Source: Heterodera schachtii
Taxonomy: Eukaryota; Nematoda; Chromadorea; Rhabditida; Heteroderidae
Direction: 5' to 3'
Length of the DNA stretch: 64,000 bases
Assembly: GCA_023374025.1 (NCBI GenBank)
Contig: SIJG01000025.1
Location: forward strand, 1,008,845-1,072,844
In this document: positions 37,105 through 48,546 of the stretch, piece by piece
Numbering within the stretch: position 1 is the first letter of the stretch
Layout: each line of letters begins with the position of its first letter
Translations under genes and position numbers: made by a program
The notes under the pieces: generated by a model
The model's input: only the letters and a program-made list of their open reading frames with translations
Database searches by the model: none
What the model was told of the DNA's origin: nothing

Positions 37105-39658
37105 GGCTCCCGGACATTTCGACAATGACCGTTTCGCCAATGCCCGTTTCGACAATACCGTTTCGACAATGACGTTTCGACAATGACCGTTTCGACAATA
37201 AATTAAATTTTTTAAAATAAAATTCAAATTTCTGCTAAATGATATGAGACGGTACGGAGATAACGGAGTGGGTCATCAGCACGCTGCAAAAATTCAGCAA
37301 AAACACGTTGCAGATTACGGTCCTGTTGGACATAAATTGCTTTTCTTTTGAGCCCTTTTCCACGAATGCCGTTGGCAGGTGAATTTTCGAAATCTTCGAC
37401 GATGTTCTCCCAACGCTCAAATTCTTTTCTCATTCGCCTCACAAAAATGCTAAATGGGGGTTTCCTGGCTAAGAGAGACCCCCATATTTGATGCCAGCCT
37501 TCCAATGAATTATTTGTTCTCGATAGTCCATTTTGGATGCGAGCAGTTTGGTTCCATAACTTAATAAAATTATTTAATGAAAAACATAAAACGGAATTGC
37601 CTCAATCGGGAACGATGCCTGTCTTTGAGCCAAATTATCATTTTCGATCCAAGCTCTCAGCCACCCATCACACCCATCGCCATAATTGGCTTCCACTTCT
37701 CCACGTACTATTGGAGGATGCGCAACAATATAAGCTGGCCCGATGTATGTAAACACAAAATATTTTAGCAATTCTTTAAAAACAAATTTTATTGATATTT
37801 AATCGGAAACCGAGACTAACCAAGAACTTCTTCCTCCGGTGGACCAATTAATGAATCCATTAAAATGCACATAAAAATGTAGACTTCATTGGGTGGGACA
37901 AAAGCGAGCGCTTGTAGCGACCGTAGCAAATTTTTATCGTCTCTGTTATTTTTGTACCGTACATGAAGACCGGGCAGTGATTGAATATGTTTGTAAACGG
38001 CATTTCCAAGATGAAAAATGCACCCTTACATTCTTGAATTTTTTTTTAAACAAATTATTCTACCTGTTATTTCCGCCTGAGGGAATACTTGACGAACTGC
38101 ATTAACTTCGGCAACTTCAAAGTCCGTCATTACTTTGTGAGGAAACCAGTTTCCGATTCGGATTCGCAATGCATCAAAAACGCGAACATATCCTTGCATA
38201 TGTTTCGTTGGTAAACAGGCAAACACACAAGGAATGGCACAGGAGTCAATTACAGTATGAACAGTAAATAGTTGTCCAAATCCCTTCGGAGCTGTCTGGT
38301 TATTATAATATTAATTAGGTTATTAAAAACTCAGATTTACTTTAAAAGTGCCGTCGATTGAAATTTCACTGCGGTAAGTACCAAGCATTCGGAGTGAGGC
38401 TTGCGTTGCAAAGGCAATAATTTTCCGTTGTTGACCGGCAATTTCGATGTTTTCATTCAATAAAATTATTGGCTCCAAATAATTAGGCACAATCATTTCC
38501 AAAGGATTAACTGAGTCCAATCCCTGGTCACCCTGTAGTTCGGCAGCTTTACGCTTGGCACGCCGAAAAACTTTTCCCATGGCAGAAGAAGAAGGGGCAG
38601 TAACACGAGCTTCAGCAGACAGTGCGGCCCTTGCTTCATCTATGGCATCCCTAGTTTGAAGCGGATGAGCTTCTCTGGCCAGTTGCTTCAAACGCTCAGC
38701 CGCATTTCGTACCTAATTTTTGGGATAAATATAAAAAAATTTTTTTTTTCTTTTTTTACTTCGTTTTTGTCCAAAATTTCATTGTGAGAATGGTTTTCAT
38801 TTTTGGTCCATCCTAATTTGAATCGTAATTCGCCTCTTTCATGCCAACGAGAGTGGACATAAAAGCGACCGGGACAATATGGGGGGCGCTTAAATAATAG
38901 GTGTGTACAGCTCGAGAATTAGCGCTTACATGAGGGCATCTCCAATATTCTACACCTTCGACCATTGCCGAGTCTTTTTCAAAAGCATATTCGAATCCGT
39001 CCCTCGACAACAATGAAGCGCCTCTTTTTGACTTAACCTCGACAAATTCAAAAAGCTCTCGATTTTCAGCCTGGGAATTGGCTGAACTGCTTGAACTATG
39101 CCATTCACCATCCTCTGAAGATGAAAACATTTTGTCTAAAGGGTGAAAAAGGACACATCAACAAAAAGAAATGAAATAAAATGATTTTTGGGAATTTTCT
39201 TATGGGTCCGTCTCAATTTGTTTTCTTTCATTTCACCATTCACAATCACACACAATAGGCGATAATAAATGCATTCATTATGCATAAATTAATTCATAAT
39301 GTCCGGAGAGATTATTTTTTTAACACATAACAACATGTTTTTCCGGAGAGAACTTTTTAACACATAACAACATTTTGTTGAGATATTTTAAATTGACAAA
39401 ATTTTAAAATGATTTTCATAAAATTTATTATTTCTCTATACTCGTTTATAATCAATTAATTTTCTCTTTAATTTTCTTCAATTAATTTGTTTAAAATTAA
39501 TTATCATTTTTCTGTATTCATTTATTAATTTTATTTGAAATTTAAATTTTGGCGATATGATTTTGTCCTAAAATAGTTATTGTCGAAACGTCATTGTCGA
39601 AACGGTATTGTCGAAACGGTCATTGGCGAAACGGTCATTGTCGAAATGTCCAGCCACC
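37105..39658. mobile_element. Mutator-like (MULE) DNA transposon, 2.55 kb
   Basis: Terminal inverted repeats hold arrays of GTTTCGACAATGACC units. The outermost match is GGACATTTCGACAATGACC on the left against its complement on the right. Flanks repeat GCATTTTT (37097-37104 and 39659-39666). The interior encodes a spliced FLYWCH/MULE-type transposase on the minus strand. Confidence 0.85.
37224..39130 (-). CDS. MULE transposase with FLYWCH zinc finger
   Basis: Starts at 39130 with a Ser-rich N-terminus. A FLYWCH-type finger follows (LLSRDGFEYAF...EYWRC, then NENHSH after an apparent frame break near 38820). Next is a linker (AAERLKQLAREAHPLQT), then the transposase core: first catalytic Asp in SIDGTFKV (about 38345), second in VMTDFEVAEVNAV (about 38120), GCIFHLGNAVYKHI (about 38015), and the C-terminal SLEGWHQIW region to the stop at 37224. 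Several short introns are needed, with exons at about 39130-38813, 38700-38330, 38300-38060, 38022-37820, 37770-37560 and 37505-37224. It would excise and insert its own element and related non-autonomous ones. The frame break near the finger may mean it is no longer active. Confidence 0.75.
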
Positions 39659-39666
39659 GCATTTTT

Positions 39667-40511
39667 TAAGGATTAAATGGAAAGTACACAATGCTTAATG
39701 GTTACTTGACCAATTAAGGTCCCTCTAAAAAATCCAAAAACAAGTCAGCTAATCACGAATCTGACATTAATTTATTTTAAATTCTGGAATTCAAATCCGG
39801 AATTTAAATAAATTCAACATTTAGAATTATATGAATCAATTTTTTATTTTACTTTACAACAGTAGGTTCAAAAAACTAGATCTATAAGGAATAAGCCTGG
39901 CTGGATGATTAAAACGCGTAAATTGGAGTTGATCATACAAAGGTTGGATGTGCCTCGGTAGCTCAATGGTAAAGCTGCCACGGTTTGGGTGGACGAGTGG
40001 GTTCAATTCCCACCCGAGGTTCTCCTTAATTTTTTAAAAATTTTACCAAATCCGGAAAAATTGTTGATTTTAGCCATCAAATTTGCCGGCGCCGCGTAAA
40101 AAAAAATCATAAAATTAGATATGTTAAATATTTACTTTAATTTAGGACAAATTTCAATAAACAGGACATTTTCGACTTTTTCTCATGGCAAAATTGCTCA
40201 TTAAATGATGCGATAAATTCACAATAAATTTTCTTTTAAATAATTATTTAAAAGAATTGTAAAAAATTTATTTATTTTTTATATTATCCATTGGATCATA
40301 ACTAGAGAACGAAAATTTAGAATGTACGGATAATGACCATGGTCATGGGCTGTGCACCTATAGGGAATTACGGGCTAAACTCAAAAAACGTGAAAAATGT
40401 ACAAATAAAAAGAATTCATTTGAAATAAAAAAAAATTAAGAATAAAATTTTTTTTTCAGGACATTTGTAAAAATAAAGACATTTTAACTTAATTAGTTTG
40501 GGTTAGGAAAA
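39667..40511. other. Intergenic with a tRNA-like gene
   Basis: No protein gene. It contains the tRNA-like sequence at 39952-40021 and, near 40450-40510, degraded sequence immediately before the 5'-truncated HTH-family copy. Confidence 0.4.
39952..40021 (+). tRNA. tRNA or tRNA-derived sequence, anticodon unclear
   Basis: A good acceptor stem (GCCTCGG with CCGAGGT) and a perfect T-arm (GTGGG-TTCAATT-CCCAC) are present. The D-arm is TAGCTCAATGGTAAAGC. The anticodon stem CCAC/GTGG leaves the loop GGTTTGG, which lacks the universal U33, and the variable loop is short. The anticodon cannot be assigned safely. Possibly a tRNA with a damaged anticodon arm. Confidence 0.5.
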
Positions 40512-41177
40512 ATGAACGGATGGGACAAAAATGAAGAAGTCATAAAAATGGAACAAAATAATCAAAATGAAAATTCGGCAGCAGTTGATCAAATCGGTGG
40601 CGAAAATGGAACACACCCAAATGATCAACAAAAAAGAGAAATGATCCAAAAATTTGATGCAATTAATGAAAAGTTGAAAGAAAAAATAAAACATCAACGG
40701 AAAAACAGAGTCAAAATTGAATGCAAAATTGGAAAATTATTAGGGGCAAGTCGCTCAAAAATATACAAATGGAAAAAAGAATTGGATTTAAATAAAAGGA
40801 TAAAAAGAGTTTTTATGATGAGAAAAAGAGTAAATTCATTGAACGAATTGATGAATTTAAAAGTTTTTATGGCCAACGCAAACAGAAAGAATTTGTGAAG
40901 GAATTGGGCATATCCAAAGACACATTTTTAAAATGGAAAAAAGAATTGGTGCCAAATTATCATAAAAGTAAAAATGAGAGATTTTTTTTAATTTTTCAAT
41001 TATTTTTTAGCATCGAAATATTCCAATGAAGACAAATTAACAAAGATGAAACAATATTTCAAAATTAAAGATGACGACACAAAAATTACTGACAGAATAA
41101 TTGCAAAGAAATTGGGAATTGGAATTACAACTTTGAAAAATTGGAAAAAGAAATTTGCTTCAATTTCGGGCATGTGA
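40512..41177 (+). pseudogene. 5'-truncated, frameshifted HTH-family copy
   Basis: No signal peptide; the family match starts at NGWDKNEEVIKMEQN. HTH one is intact (KLLGASRSKIYKWKKEL). One A is missing near 40800, so the frame ends at NRKNL (40898), as in the 31660 and 36043 copies. The ancestral frame continues through unit two, and exon 2 (from about 41010) gives unit three, IIAKKLGIGITTLKNWKKKF, to 41177. Confidence 0.65.
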
Positions 41178-41508
41178 TTTGGATAATGCCTATTAGTGTG
41201 TGCGGACTAAAACCCACATTATTTTTTTTGTTTTTGGCTAATTAATTTTTTATGACACCGATATGTTTTTTGGAAAATTAAAGGGCAATAAGAAAATAAT
41301 TAACAACAAAATTATTGCAAAAAAAAATGGGAATTGATAGTGAAATTCAATTCAATTTCAATCTATGAATATCTTTTAAAATATTGTACTATTTCTTCGA
41401 ATTTTAAAGTCTGGTATAAAAATGTAAAATCTGTCATTTTCTGTTCAATTTTTCATTTTATTATCCTCTGTTTGGCAAAAAAAGACTCCAACAAATTCTT
41501 GAATTTAC

Positions 41509-41715
41509 CTGGACATTTGGCCAGTGGACATCTGGACAGTAGACATTTCGACAGTGAGCATTTGGACAGTTAACTCATTTGGACAGAAATATTTTTTTAT
41601 TGCTAAAGCCATTTAAAATAGTAAATAAATCACTCACTGTCGTAATGTCCACTGTCCATATGTCCACTTTCGAAATGTCCACTGTCCAGATGTCCACTGG
41701 CCAAATGTCCGGTCA
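41509..41715. mobile_element. About 205-bp MULE-like MITE
   Basis: Left-end units (GGACATTTGGCCAGTGGACA, then TCTGGACAGT) are mirrored at the right end (TGTCCACTGGCCAAATGTCC). The arms are arrays of GGACAGTGGACATnTGG-like repeats in inverted orientation. No target duplication was identified. The GGACATTTCGACA core resembles the MULE at 37105. Confidence 0.65.
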
Positions 41716-42234
41716 GGTTTTAAAGTATTCTTTAATAATTCTTAATTTGTCTGCATCGATATATTTATTTATTAAAAGAATATTAATAACTTTGCTCTAA
41801 AGCAATTAAATTTTTAATTCTTGATATCATTCCCAGTTTTTTTCAAAAATTTTTGGCCATAACTTTTTTTAAACTTAGCTAAATTTTTGGAAATTTTGCA
41901 GCCTATTAGAAAACATTTAGGGCTACCAAATGGTATGAAGAAAAGAAATAATACAAATAATTTATATCAAAAAAAAATTCATTGGAAAAATTCTGATCAA
42001 ATCTTCTCAGAACAAACAAAATTAAGTGATTTTGATAATTCGGTAGCTCTACGTTTTGTTGCGAATTGCAATTATTAAATGGAAAACGATTAAGAACAAT
42101 GGAATGTTATTATATGAATAAATGAATAAAAATTGATTCTTTTGAATTTGGAAACTAAACTTTAGATACGTGATTCATTTAACAAATTTCTCAATTGAAT
42201 TTTAGTTTTTTTTTCTGATTTTTTATTTATAAAA

Positions 42235-42525
42235 ATGTTTTTTTTTTGTACATTTTATATGTTTTTCATTGTTTCTAAAATTGAATCCGGCAAAACCGAC
42301 AAAATTTGATAAAATATTTGCAAAATTAAAAATGAAGAAGAAATGATTAAAACTGAATAAAATGAGCAAAACCGAAAATATGGAAATTAATGATCAACAG
42401 AAAAAAAAAGAGAAACAATTCATAAATTCGAGGCAATTAAAGACAATTTAATGAAAAAAAGGGAAATTTCAATGGAAAAAATCAAACAAAAATTTTGTTG
42501 ACATTGGAAATTATTAGGCACATGA
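42235..42525 (+). pseudogene. Heavily degraded HTH-family copy
   Basis: Recognisable remnants of the signal peptide (FHCF-like, then KIESGK with an indel), the linker, NDQQK and LLGT are broken by several frameshifts and stops. The upstream block (from about 42110) matches that of the other copies. Confidence 0.6.
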
Positions 42526-43497
42526 CAAGACATATTTTCATTATTTCCTTTTAATCCATCTGATCAAGACAAATCGGAAAAATGAGGGGGACATTACAAC
42601 TTTAAACGCCATCACGTGACTGGACAATCCGACAGTAAAACACACAAAAAGATATTAAAATGCCGTCGCCGCAGGGGAACGATTGTGCCGTAAGCGACAG
42701 GACGGCATTGTGTGCGAGGAACGGCAATACAAAGCGCTTATATTCAACAAATGTGCAACCATCATTTATGAAATGCCAAACCCAAACTAATTTGCAACGA
42801 AATAATGTTTTAGACTGCATTGGCACTTTTTTTTATTTTCCTTTTTCTTGATATGGCACAATCTGTCCCCCTCGGCGACGGCTTTTTCTTATCCAGCAAT
42901 CCTCTCCCATAATCATTTACCAATTTTGCTTAAATCGGTATCCTACTTCCGACTTCCATTGAGCGACTCCAACATTGGCACGCCTTGTTTTTGGTCATTT
43001 GTTTGGCATTTTTCCTTTTTCTTGTGACTTTTTCTAATTTAATTAGTCTTGAAAATTTACCAAATGAGATGCGAAAAAAGAAGAAAGTTTTAAAAGAGCG
43101 GAAATTTAATTTTAAATATTTGTCGGGTTTATATCTTTTGAAATGGTGGTAAATTCAACAACAAATGATTCAGAAATCCACAAAAATTGCCAACCGTTCA
43201 AAGTCTATTACTTAGTAGTTAAAAGAAAAAGAGTCCCATATTTTATTCTAAAAAATAAACATAAAATTAAAAATGACAGAAATTTGATTGTTAAAAATTG
43301 AAAATTAAAATTAAAAAATCATGAATGCTTACAAATAAATAATAGTGTAAATACATAATCAAAAAGAATATGCGGATATCAAATGAAAATTTACAAAATT
43401 TTCTATGATAAAAATCCTAAATAACCTGGAAAATTTGTCAAAACTTCAAAAATCAAGAAAATTGGATTTGTTCCCGAAAACCACAAACATGCAAAAA

Positions 43498-44296
43498 TTA
43501 TGTTTGAAGAGTTGAAGCAAATTCTTTTTTCCATCTATATAAAGTTATATAAGAAACTCCCAATTTTTTAGCAATTATTCTGTAATTAATGCTTGGATTT
43601 ATTTCCTTCATTTTGAAATATTGCTTCATCTTTCTCAATTTGTCCTCATTGTTGTTATGCTCTTAAATAATATTTATTATTTTAAAAATTTTGGAATTTA
43701 ATTTTAAGAAATAATGAAAAATAAATAATTCGCATACTTTTATGATAATTTGGCAGCAATTCTTTTTTCCATTTTAAAAATGTCCTTTCAGAAATGCCCA
43801 ATTCCTTCACAAATTCTTTTTGTTTTCCATGGCAATATAAACTTTTAAATTCATCAAATCGTTCAATGAATTCGCACTTTTTCATTTCATAAAAACTCTT
43901 TTTCATTGTTTTAATTTTATTCAAATTCATTTCCCTTTTCCATTTATAAATTTTGCGGCGATTTGCGCCTAATAATTTTGCAATTTTTTTCTCAATTTTG
44001 GTTCTATTTTTATTTTGGTATTTTCCTTTTTGCTTTAATTTTTCTTTAATTACTTCAAATTTTTCAATTATTTTTCTTTTCTGTTGATCATTTGAATGTT
44101 TTCCATTTTCTCCATCCATTTGATCATTTCTTGAATTTTCACTTCGCTCAATTTGTTCAATTTTTACCAATTTTTCTTCACTTTCATTTTTGTTCCATTC
44201 TCCGCCAAATATTTCATCAAAATTTGTTTGGATTTTGCCGGGTTCAATTTTATAAATAATGAAAAATATAAAAAATGTTAAAAACAAAAAATTCAT
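43498..44296 (-). CDS. Secreted triple-HTH family protein, intact copy
   Basis: Exons 44296-43738 and 43661-43498 total 723 nt, 240 residues. Signal peptide MNFLFLTFFIFFIIYKIEPG; signature KIQTNFDEIFGGEW; linker rich in E, N and S; then three HTH units ending IYKWKREM, TFLKWKKELL and LYRWKKEFA. Exon 2 begins KHNNNEDKLRKMKQYF. It is the inverted relative of the copies at 31660-33847, sharing their upstream block. Coding frame, splice sites and all three W-K-K/R signatures are intact, so this is a good candidate for a functional member. Confidence 0.7.
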
Positions 44297-44480
44297 TTTT
44301 ACAATTTGTGAATTTGCTTGGAAAAACTAATATTAAATTGTATTAAATTGAGAAATTTGTTTGAATGAATTACGTATTTTACGTTTAGTTTTCAAATTAG
44401 AAATAATCAATTTATTTTTTTTGTTTTTATTCATATAAATCACCCATTGATTCTTTGGCTTAATTTAATAAAATATGCAT
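44297..44480 (-). promoter_or_regulatory. Conserved upstream block of HTH-family copy
   Basis: Minus-strand version of the block seen before the copies at 31660, 33084, 36043 and 48547, including the complements of TACGTAATTCATTCAAA and CCAAAGAATCAATGG. Confidence 0.45.
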
Positions 44481-44911
44481 ATAGATTGGAAAAGAAATTT
44501 GAAAATATCTTAGATATTAAATAATTAAATTATTAAAAATTGCCTGCGCCTTTATTTATAATTTGTAGGGCTGTCAAAAAACAGAGCCGCGAATGTTCGG
44601 CAACATTTCGAATTGTCTCTCAAAAGACCGATGTGGGACAGGGAAGTGTGCCGACACTCTCAAAAAAGACCCCGGAATTTTCCTGGTTTTTTTTTGTCCA
44701 GAAAATCCGGGTCAAGTTCAGTCTCGGAATCCAGGTAGTCCTTTGGATTACTTTTTCCATCATTTTAATGACGAAGCTTGGCTTTTTTGATTGAAAATCT
44801 GTTATGAAAATTTACACAAGGCTGAGCTATCGAATGGTACCAATAATGTAAAATTTGATTGCATTTACGCAAAGTTATGCCATGTTTTGTCAAAAAAATC
44901 GCTAAATAAAA

Positions 44912-45188
44912 TTAGGGTTCAGCCCCGACATGTTTCGGGGAATTACGAAAGTCGTAAATTGCACTTGAAACAAGATGGAAGTATCTTAAAATGAGTTTTT
45001 AAGACTTTTTTGTTCTGGACTTTTTCTTTTTGTGTTTTTTTAGACTTTTTATGAAAATTTCCTCCCCGACGAAGGTGTTGCTCCCCGACATTTTTTAAAT
45101 TTTTCCAGCCATCCCCGACAAATTCTTTCGGGGAATTTCCTCCCCGTTCCCCGACATTTTGGTCCCCGAGGGCTCGGGGCTGAACCCT
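44912..45188. mobile_element. About 277-bp MITE with inverted ends
   Basis: AGGGTTCAGCCCCGA at the left is matched by TCGGGGCTGAACCCT at the right, with CCCCGACATTTT-like repeats inside. AAATAAAA occurs on both sides (44904-44911 and 45189-45196), but in this AT-rich context that is weak support for a target duplication. Confidence 0.65.
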
Positions 45189-45567
45189 AAATAAAACAAT
45201 TGATTATTTAAAAGTTTTTATTCGTATGAGGAAAAATAATTAACAAATTCAGCGCCTGAAAAATTAGAGTTGGGCATGAATTATATTTTAAAAATTTTTT
45301 ATGAAATTTCCAATAAACCATCGATCAAATAATGGAATTGAAAGAAATTATTAAAAAAAATATTTCACTAAATGAGTCCCAGTGAAAAATAGACACTTCA
45401 GTACCGAATAAATAATTGAAGAATAAAAAAAATATTTTAACAGCAAATTCATTACGCAAAAAGGAGCATGTGAAATTCCAGGATCCGAAGTCTCGTCTCA
45501 TTACTTGCAACTAAATCCCACGCATTAAATAGATATATCACAAATCACAGGATCGAATTTATGCAAA

Positions 45568-46890
45568 TTTCTTTTTCCATCTGATCAGTGTTGTGTTTCC
45601 AATTCCCTGTTTTTTCGAAATTATTTTGTCACTAATTTTTGGATTTCTTTCTTTGATTTTCAAATATTGTTACATTTTTCTCAATTTTTCCTCATTAGTT
45701 TTATGCTCTTAAGAATATGTATTTTGTGTATATTTTGACATAATTTCAATTAAAAATATAAAAAAAAATTATAAATAATTTTTCTCACTTTTATGATAAT
45801 TTGGTACCAATTCTTTTTTCCATTTGTATATTTTTGAGCGACTTGCACCTAATAATTTTCCAATTTTGCATTCAATTTTGACCAGAGATGCGATATCTGA
45901 GTATTTTTACTCATTTTGTGGTCTTTAGAGGGGGTCAAAGAGGATTTTTTTTTAAAAATGAGGATTTGCGTATTTTTGTGGTCTTTTGATAAAAAAGTGA
46001 CAAAAATGCATAATTTTTTGAAAAATAGGTATATTTGGCAAAATGTTCGAACTTTTTCTTCAAATCTTTAAACATTTTTTCAAAAAATCCTCAGTCAAAA
46101 TCACTTTTTTTGACAAAATTTGTTAACAAATCGCACTCAAAATTCCAAATTTTTTCCGGCAGCGCCTATCGGCACTGCCGGACCCCCTCCCCCAATGTTC
46201 CCTAAAAGTTTTCTGGAAAACCGCAATTTAAAAGCAAAAAAATTTAAGAGATGTCAATTTATTAAAACAATAGAAATCGAATTTTTTATTTTTTTGGAGG
46301 TTTTAAATAAGATTAGTTATATTTTTTAAAAATTACCAATTTTGTAATTCAATTTTGCGATTTTGGGCCATTTTTTAGGAAAAAATAGGAATTATCGTGG
46401 TCCGGCGGCGCTGATAGGCGCCGTTTCAAACGAAAAATATGACAGTTAACTGATTTTGTACGCATTTTATGATGTTTTAAAAAATGAGGATTTTTCATAC
46501 CAAATGAGGACTTTTTTGAGGTATTTTAGTGGCAAATGAGGATTTTTTATGGCTGAAATGAGGATTTTCAAAATTTTGAGATCGCATCTCTGATTTTGAC
46601 TCTGTTTTTCTGTTGATGTTTTATTTTTTCTTTCAACTTTTCATTAATTGCATCAAATTTTTGGATCATTTCTCTTTTTTGTTGATCATTTGGGTGTGTT
46701 CCATTTTCTCCTCCACCCATTTGCACAACTGCCGAATTTTCATTTTGATTATTTTGTTCCATTTTTATGACTTCTTCTTCATTTCCAATCCGTTGCCGAA
46801 TATTTCATCAAAATTTGGTCGGATTTTGCCGGATTCAATTTTATAAGCAATAATAAATATTATAAATATTAATTGCCATAAAATCATTTT
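45568..46890 (-). pseudogene. HTH-family copy interrupted by a MITE
   Basis: It starts MILWQLIFIIFIIAYKIES, shifts frame after FGNG, and is split at the codons KNRVKI by the element at 45883-46592. Beyond the insert it resumes ECKIGKLLGASRSKIYKWKKEL and jumps directly to VPNYHK. HTH two is therefore deleted, apparently by recombination between the repeated TGGAAAAAAGAATTG stretches. Exon 2 has an in-frame stop (ATG TAA CAA where relatives have ATG AAG CAA). Clearly non-functional. Confidence 0.85.
45883..46592. mobile_element. 710-bp hAT-type MITE
   Basis: Perfect 12-bp terminal inverted repeats CAGAGATGCGAT and ATCGCATCTCTG, flanked by ATTTTGAC on both sides (45875-45882 and 46593-46600). 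The uninterrupted paralogue at 40700-40730 has a single ATTTTGAC equivalent, confirming the boundaries. Inside, two GC-rich blocks around GGCGCC lie in inverted orientation. No transposase. Confidence 0.92.
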
Positions 46891-47837
46891 ACAATTTTGA
46901 AGAATATATAAAATTATAAATTGAATGAGAATTTATTTCATCGAATTTTTCAATTTATCTCCATCCCTTTCCAAATTTAATCAGGGAAAAATCTAAAATG
47001 TCCTGATATTTTCATATATGTCTGATGTGGAGGAGATGATGATATAAACATAGAAAAAGCCATAATTTTAAATATTTTTCTTTATTACTTTTAAATTTTC
47101 CCCATCCTTTCGACATAAATTAAATTATATTATTTATATTATACAATTATCAAATATATATTGATAAATTGTACGAAATTTGGAATTATTTTTTTTAATT
47201 TCTAACTAGGTTTTTAGTTTTTTTGAATAAATTGTTTTAACTCTCATTTAATTAAAAAAGAGATTAAACCACAAAAAAATTTTTGAATTAAAATATTTTT
47301 AAAATTTGTACTGGTTTTGACGTAAGCAAATTACGAAAAATTAAAAATGTCCTGACTTTATGATTAGTCCTCAAAAATTAAAATTTTTGACGTAAGTGAC
47401 GTTTAAACAAAAAATTTTCGATAATTTGTGCTTTTTCCATACAAAAAATGACAAAAAATAATATAAAGTTTTTTTTTGAAGGAAAAGTGCCAATCATGAT
47501 AACCGTCCTATATAAAGTATTAGTGTGAAAGTGAAATTGTTACGAAAAAAAATTGGTATAAATATATATCCAAAAAGACTTAAACGTATTCCGGCATTTT
47601 TCGTTTCCGAATTTGATTCCAAAATATTTTGGGACATGGAATTTCAATAATATATGAAAGAGGGTAAACCGAAAATTTTGCAAACCGAGGCAATGAAATA
47701 TGATTTTAAAATTTTTAATATTTATTTTCGATGTTTTTGGATTTTTTATTGTATAAAGATTTCTTTGCTCGTGTGTTCTTTTATGTTAAATTTTATTAAT
47801 ATTCTGCAGCTAAAATCAGACTTAGATTCTCTCATAC

Positions 47838-48120
47838 TCGACATTTCCCCTACGAACCCAAAATCAGACATTTCACCTGCTGACCCAAAATCGTACGTTT
47901 CGCCAGTTTTCGTGTGATTTTTCGCAAGGACATTGTGCCACATTTGCCGTCCTGTCGCAAGGACATTGTGTCACATTTGCCGCCCTGTTCAACAACGGCA
48001 AAGCGTAACAACGGAGACATTGGCGGTATTATGGACGAAGAGAATAAGCCATGTGACCCGAACAGCAATGGCATTGCATATCACCATGGCACAGAAATTT
48101 GGTAGAAAATTTTGTTTGTT
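47838..48120 (+). pseudogene. Copied lipase exon next to MULE-like array
   Basis: 47908-48104 repeats lipase exon 7 (FRKDIVPHLP... AYHHGTEIW-type coding, including the catalytic His region) with a 30-base internal tandem duplication. 47838-47906 is a CATTTC...GCC array like the termini at 27402. No other lipase exons are adjacent, so this is a captured fragment. Confidence 0.8.
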
Positions 48121-48125
48121 ATGTT

Positions 48126-48196
48126 GCGCCATAGCTCAGTGGGTTAGAGCTTTGCATGGTTTGGAATGTCCGTGAGTTCGAGTCCTACCTGACGCT
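48126..48196 (+). tRNA. Degenerate tRNA-like sequence, copy two
   Basis: Sister of 31210-31280, with a slightly better acceptor stem (GCGCCAT with TGACGC). A and B boxes are intact. The anticodon stem is not convincing. It was duplicated together with the lipase exon. Confidence 0.4.
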
Positions 48197-48371
48197 TTTC
48201 TAATTATTTTGAACAATGAGCGACACGAAGCTAAAATTTTGTTATTACTATAATACTTTATTCAATAATTTATTATAAATTGAAGGCATAGTCGAATTCA
48301 ATTTTTTGAAATTTCTCATTATTACTCATATCTCGGATGCTTTAAATTTCTTTTGCAAAAAATCTTAATGT

Positions 48372-48546
48372 GCATATTTTTATTAAATTAAACCAAAGAA
48401 TCAATGGGTGATTTATATGAATAAATACAACAAAAAGAAATAGATTATTTCTAATTTGAAAACTAAACGTAAAATACGTAATTCATTCAAACAAATTTCT
48501 CAATTTAATATTAGTTTTTCCAAGCAAATATTCTCAAATTGTAAAA
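48372..48546 (+). promoter_or_regulatory. Conserved upstream block of HTH-family copy
   Basis: Same ordered motifs as 31488-31659 (CAAAGAATCAATGGGTG, ACGTAATTCATTCAAAC, GCAAATATTCTCAAATTG). Confidence 0.45.

Noticed and set aside
47654..47917. 87-residue plus-strand frame ending in an SPTNPKSDISP-like repeat
   Set aside because: Its end is the translated MULE-like array; the rest is AT-rich with no support.
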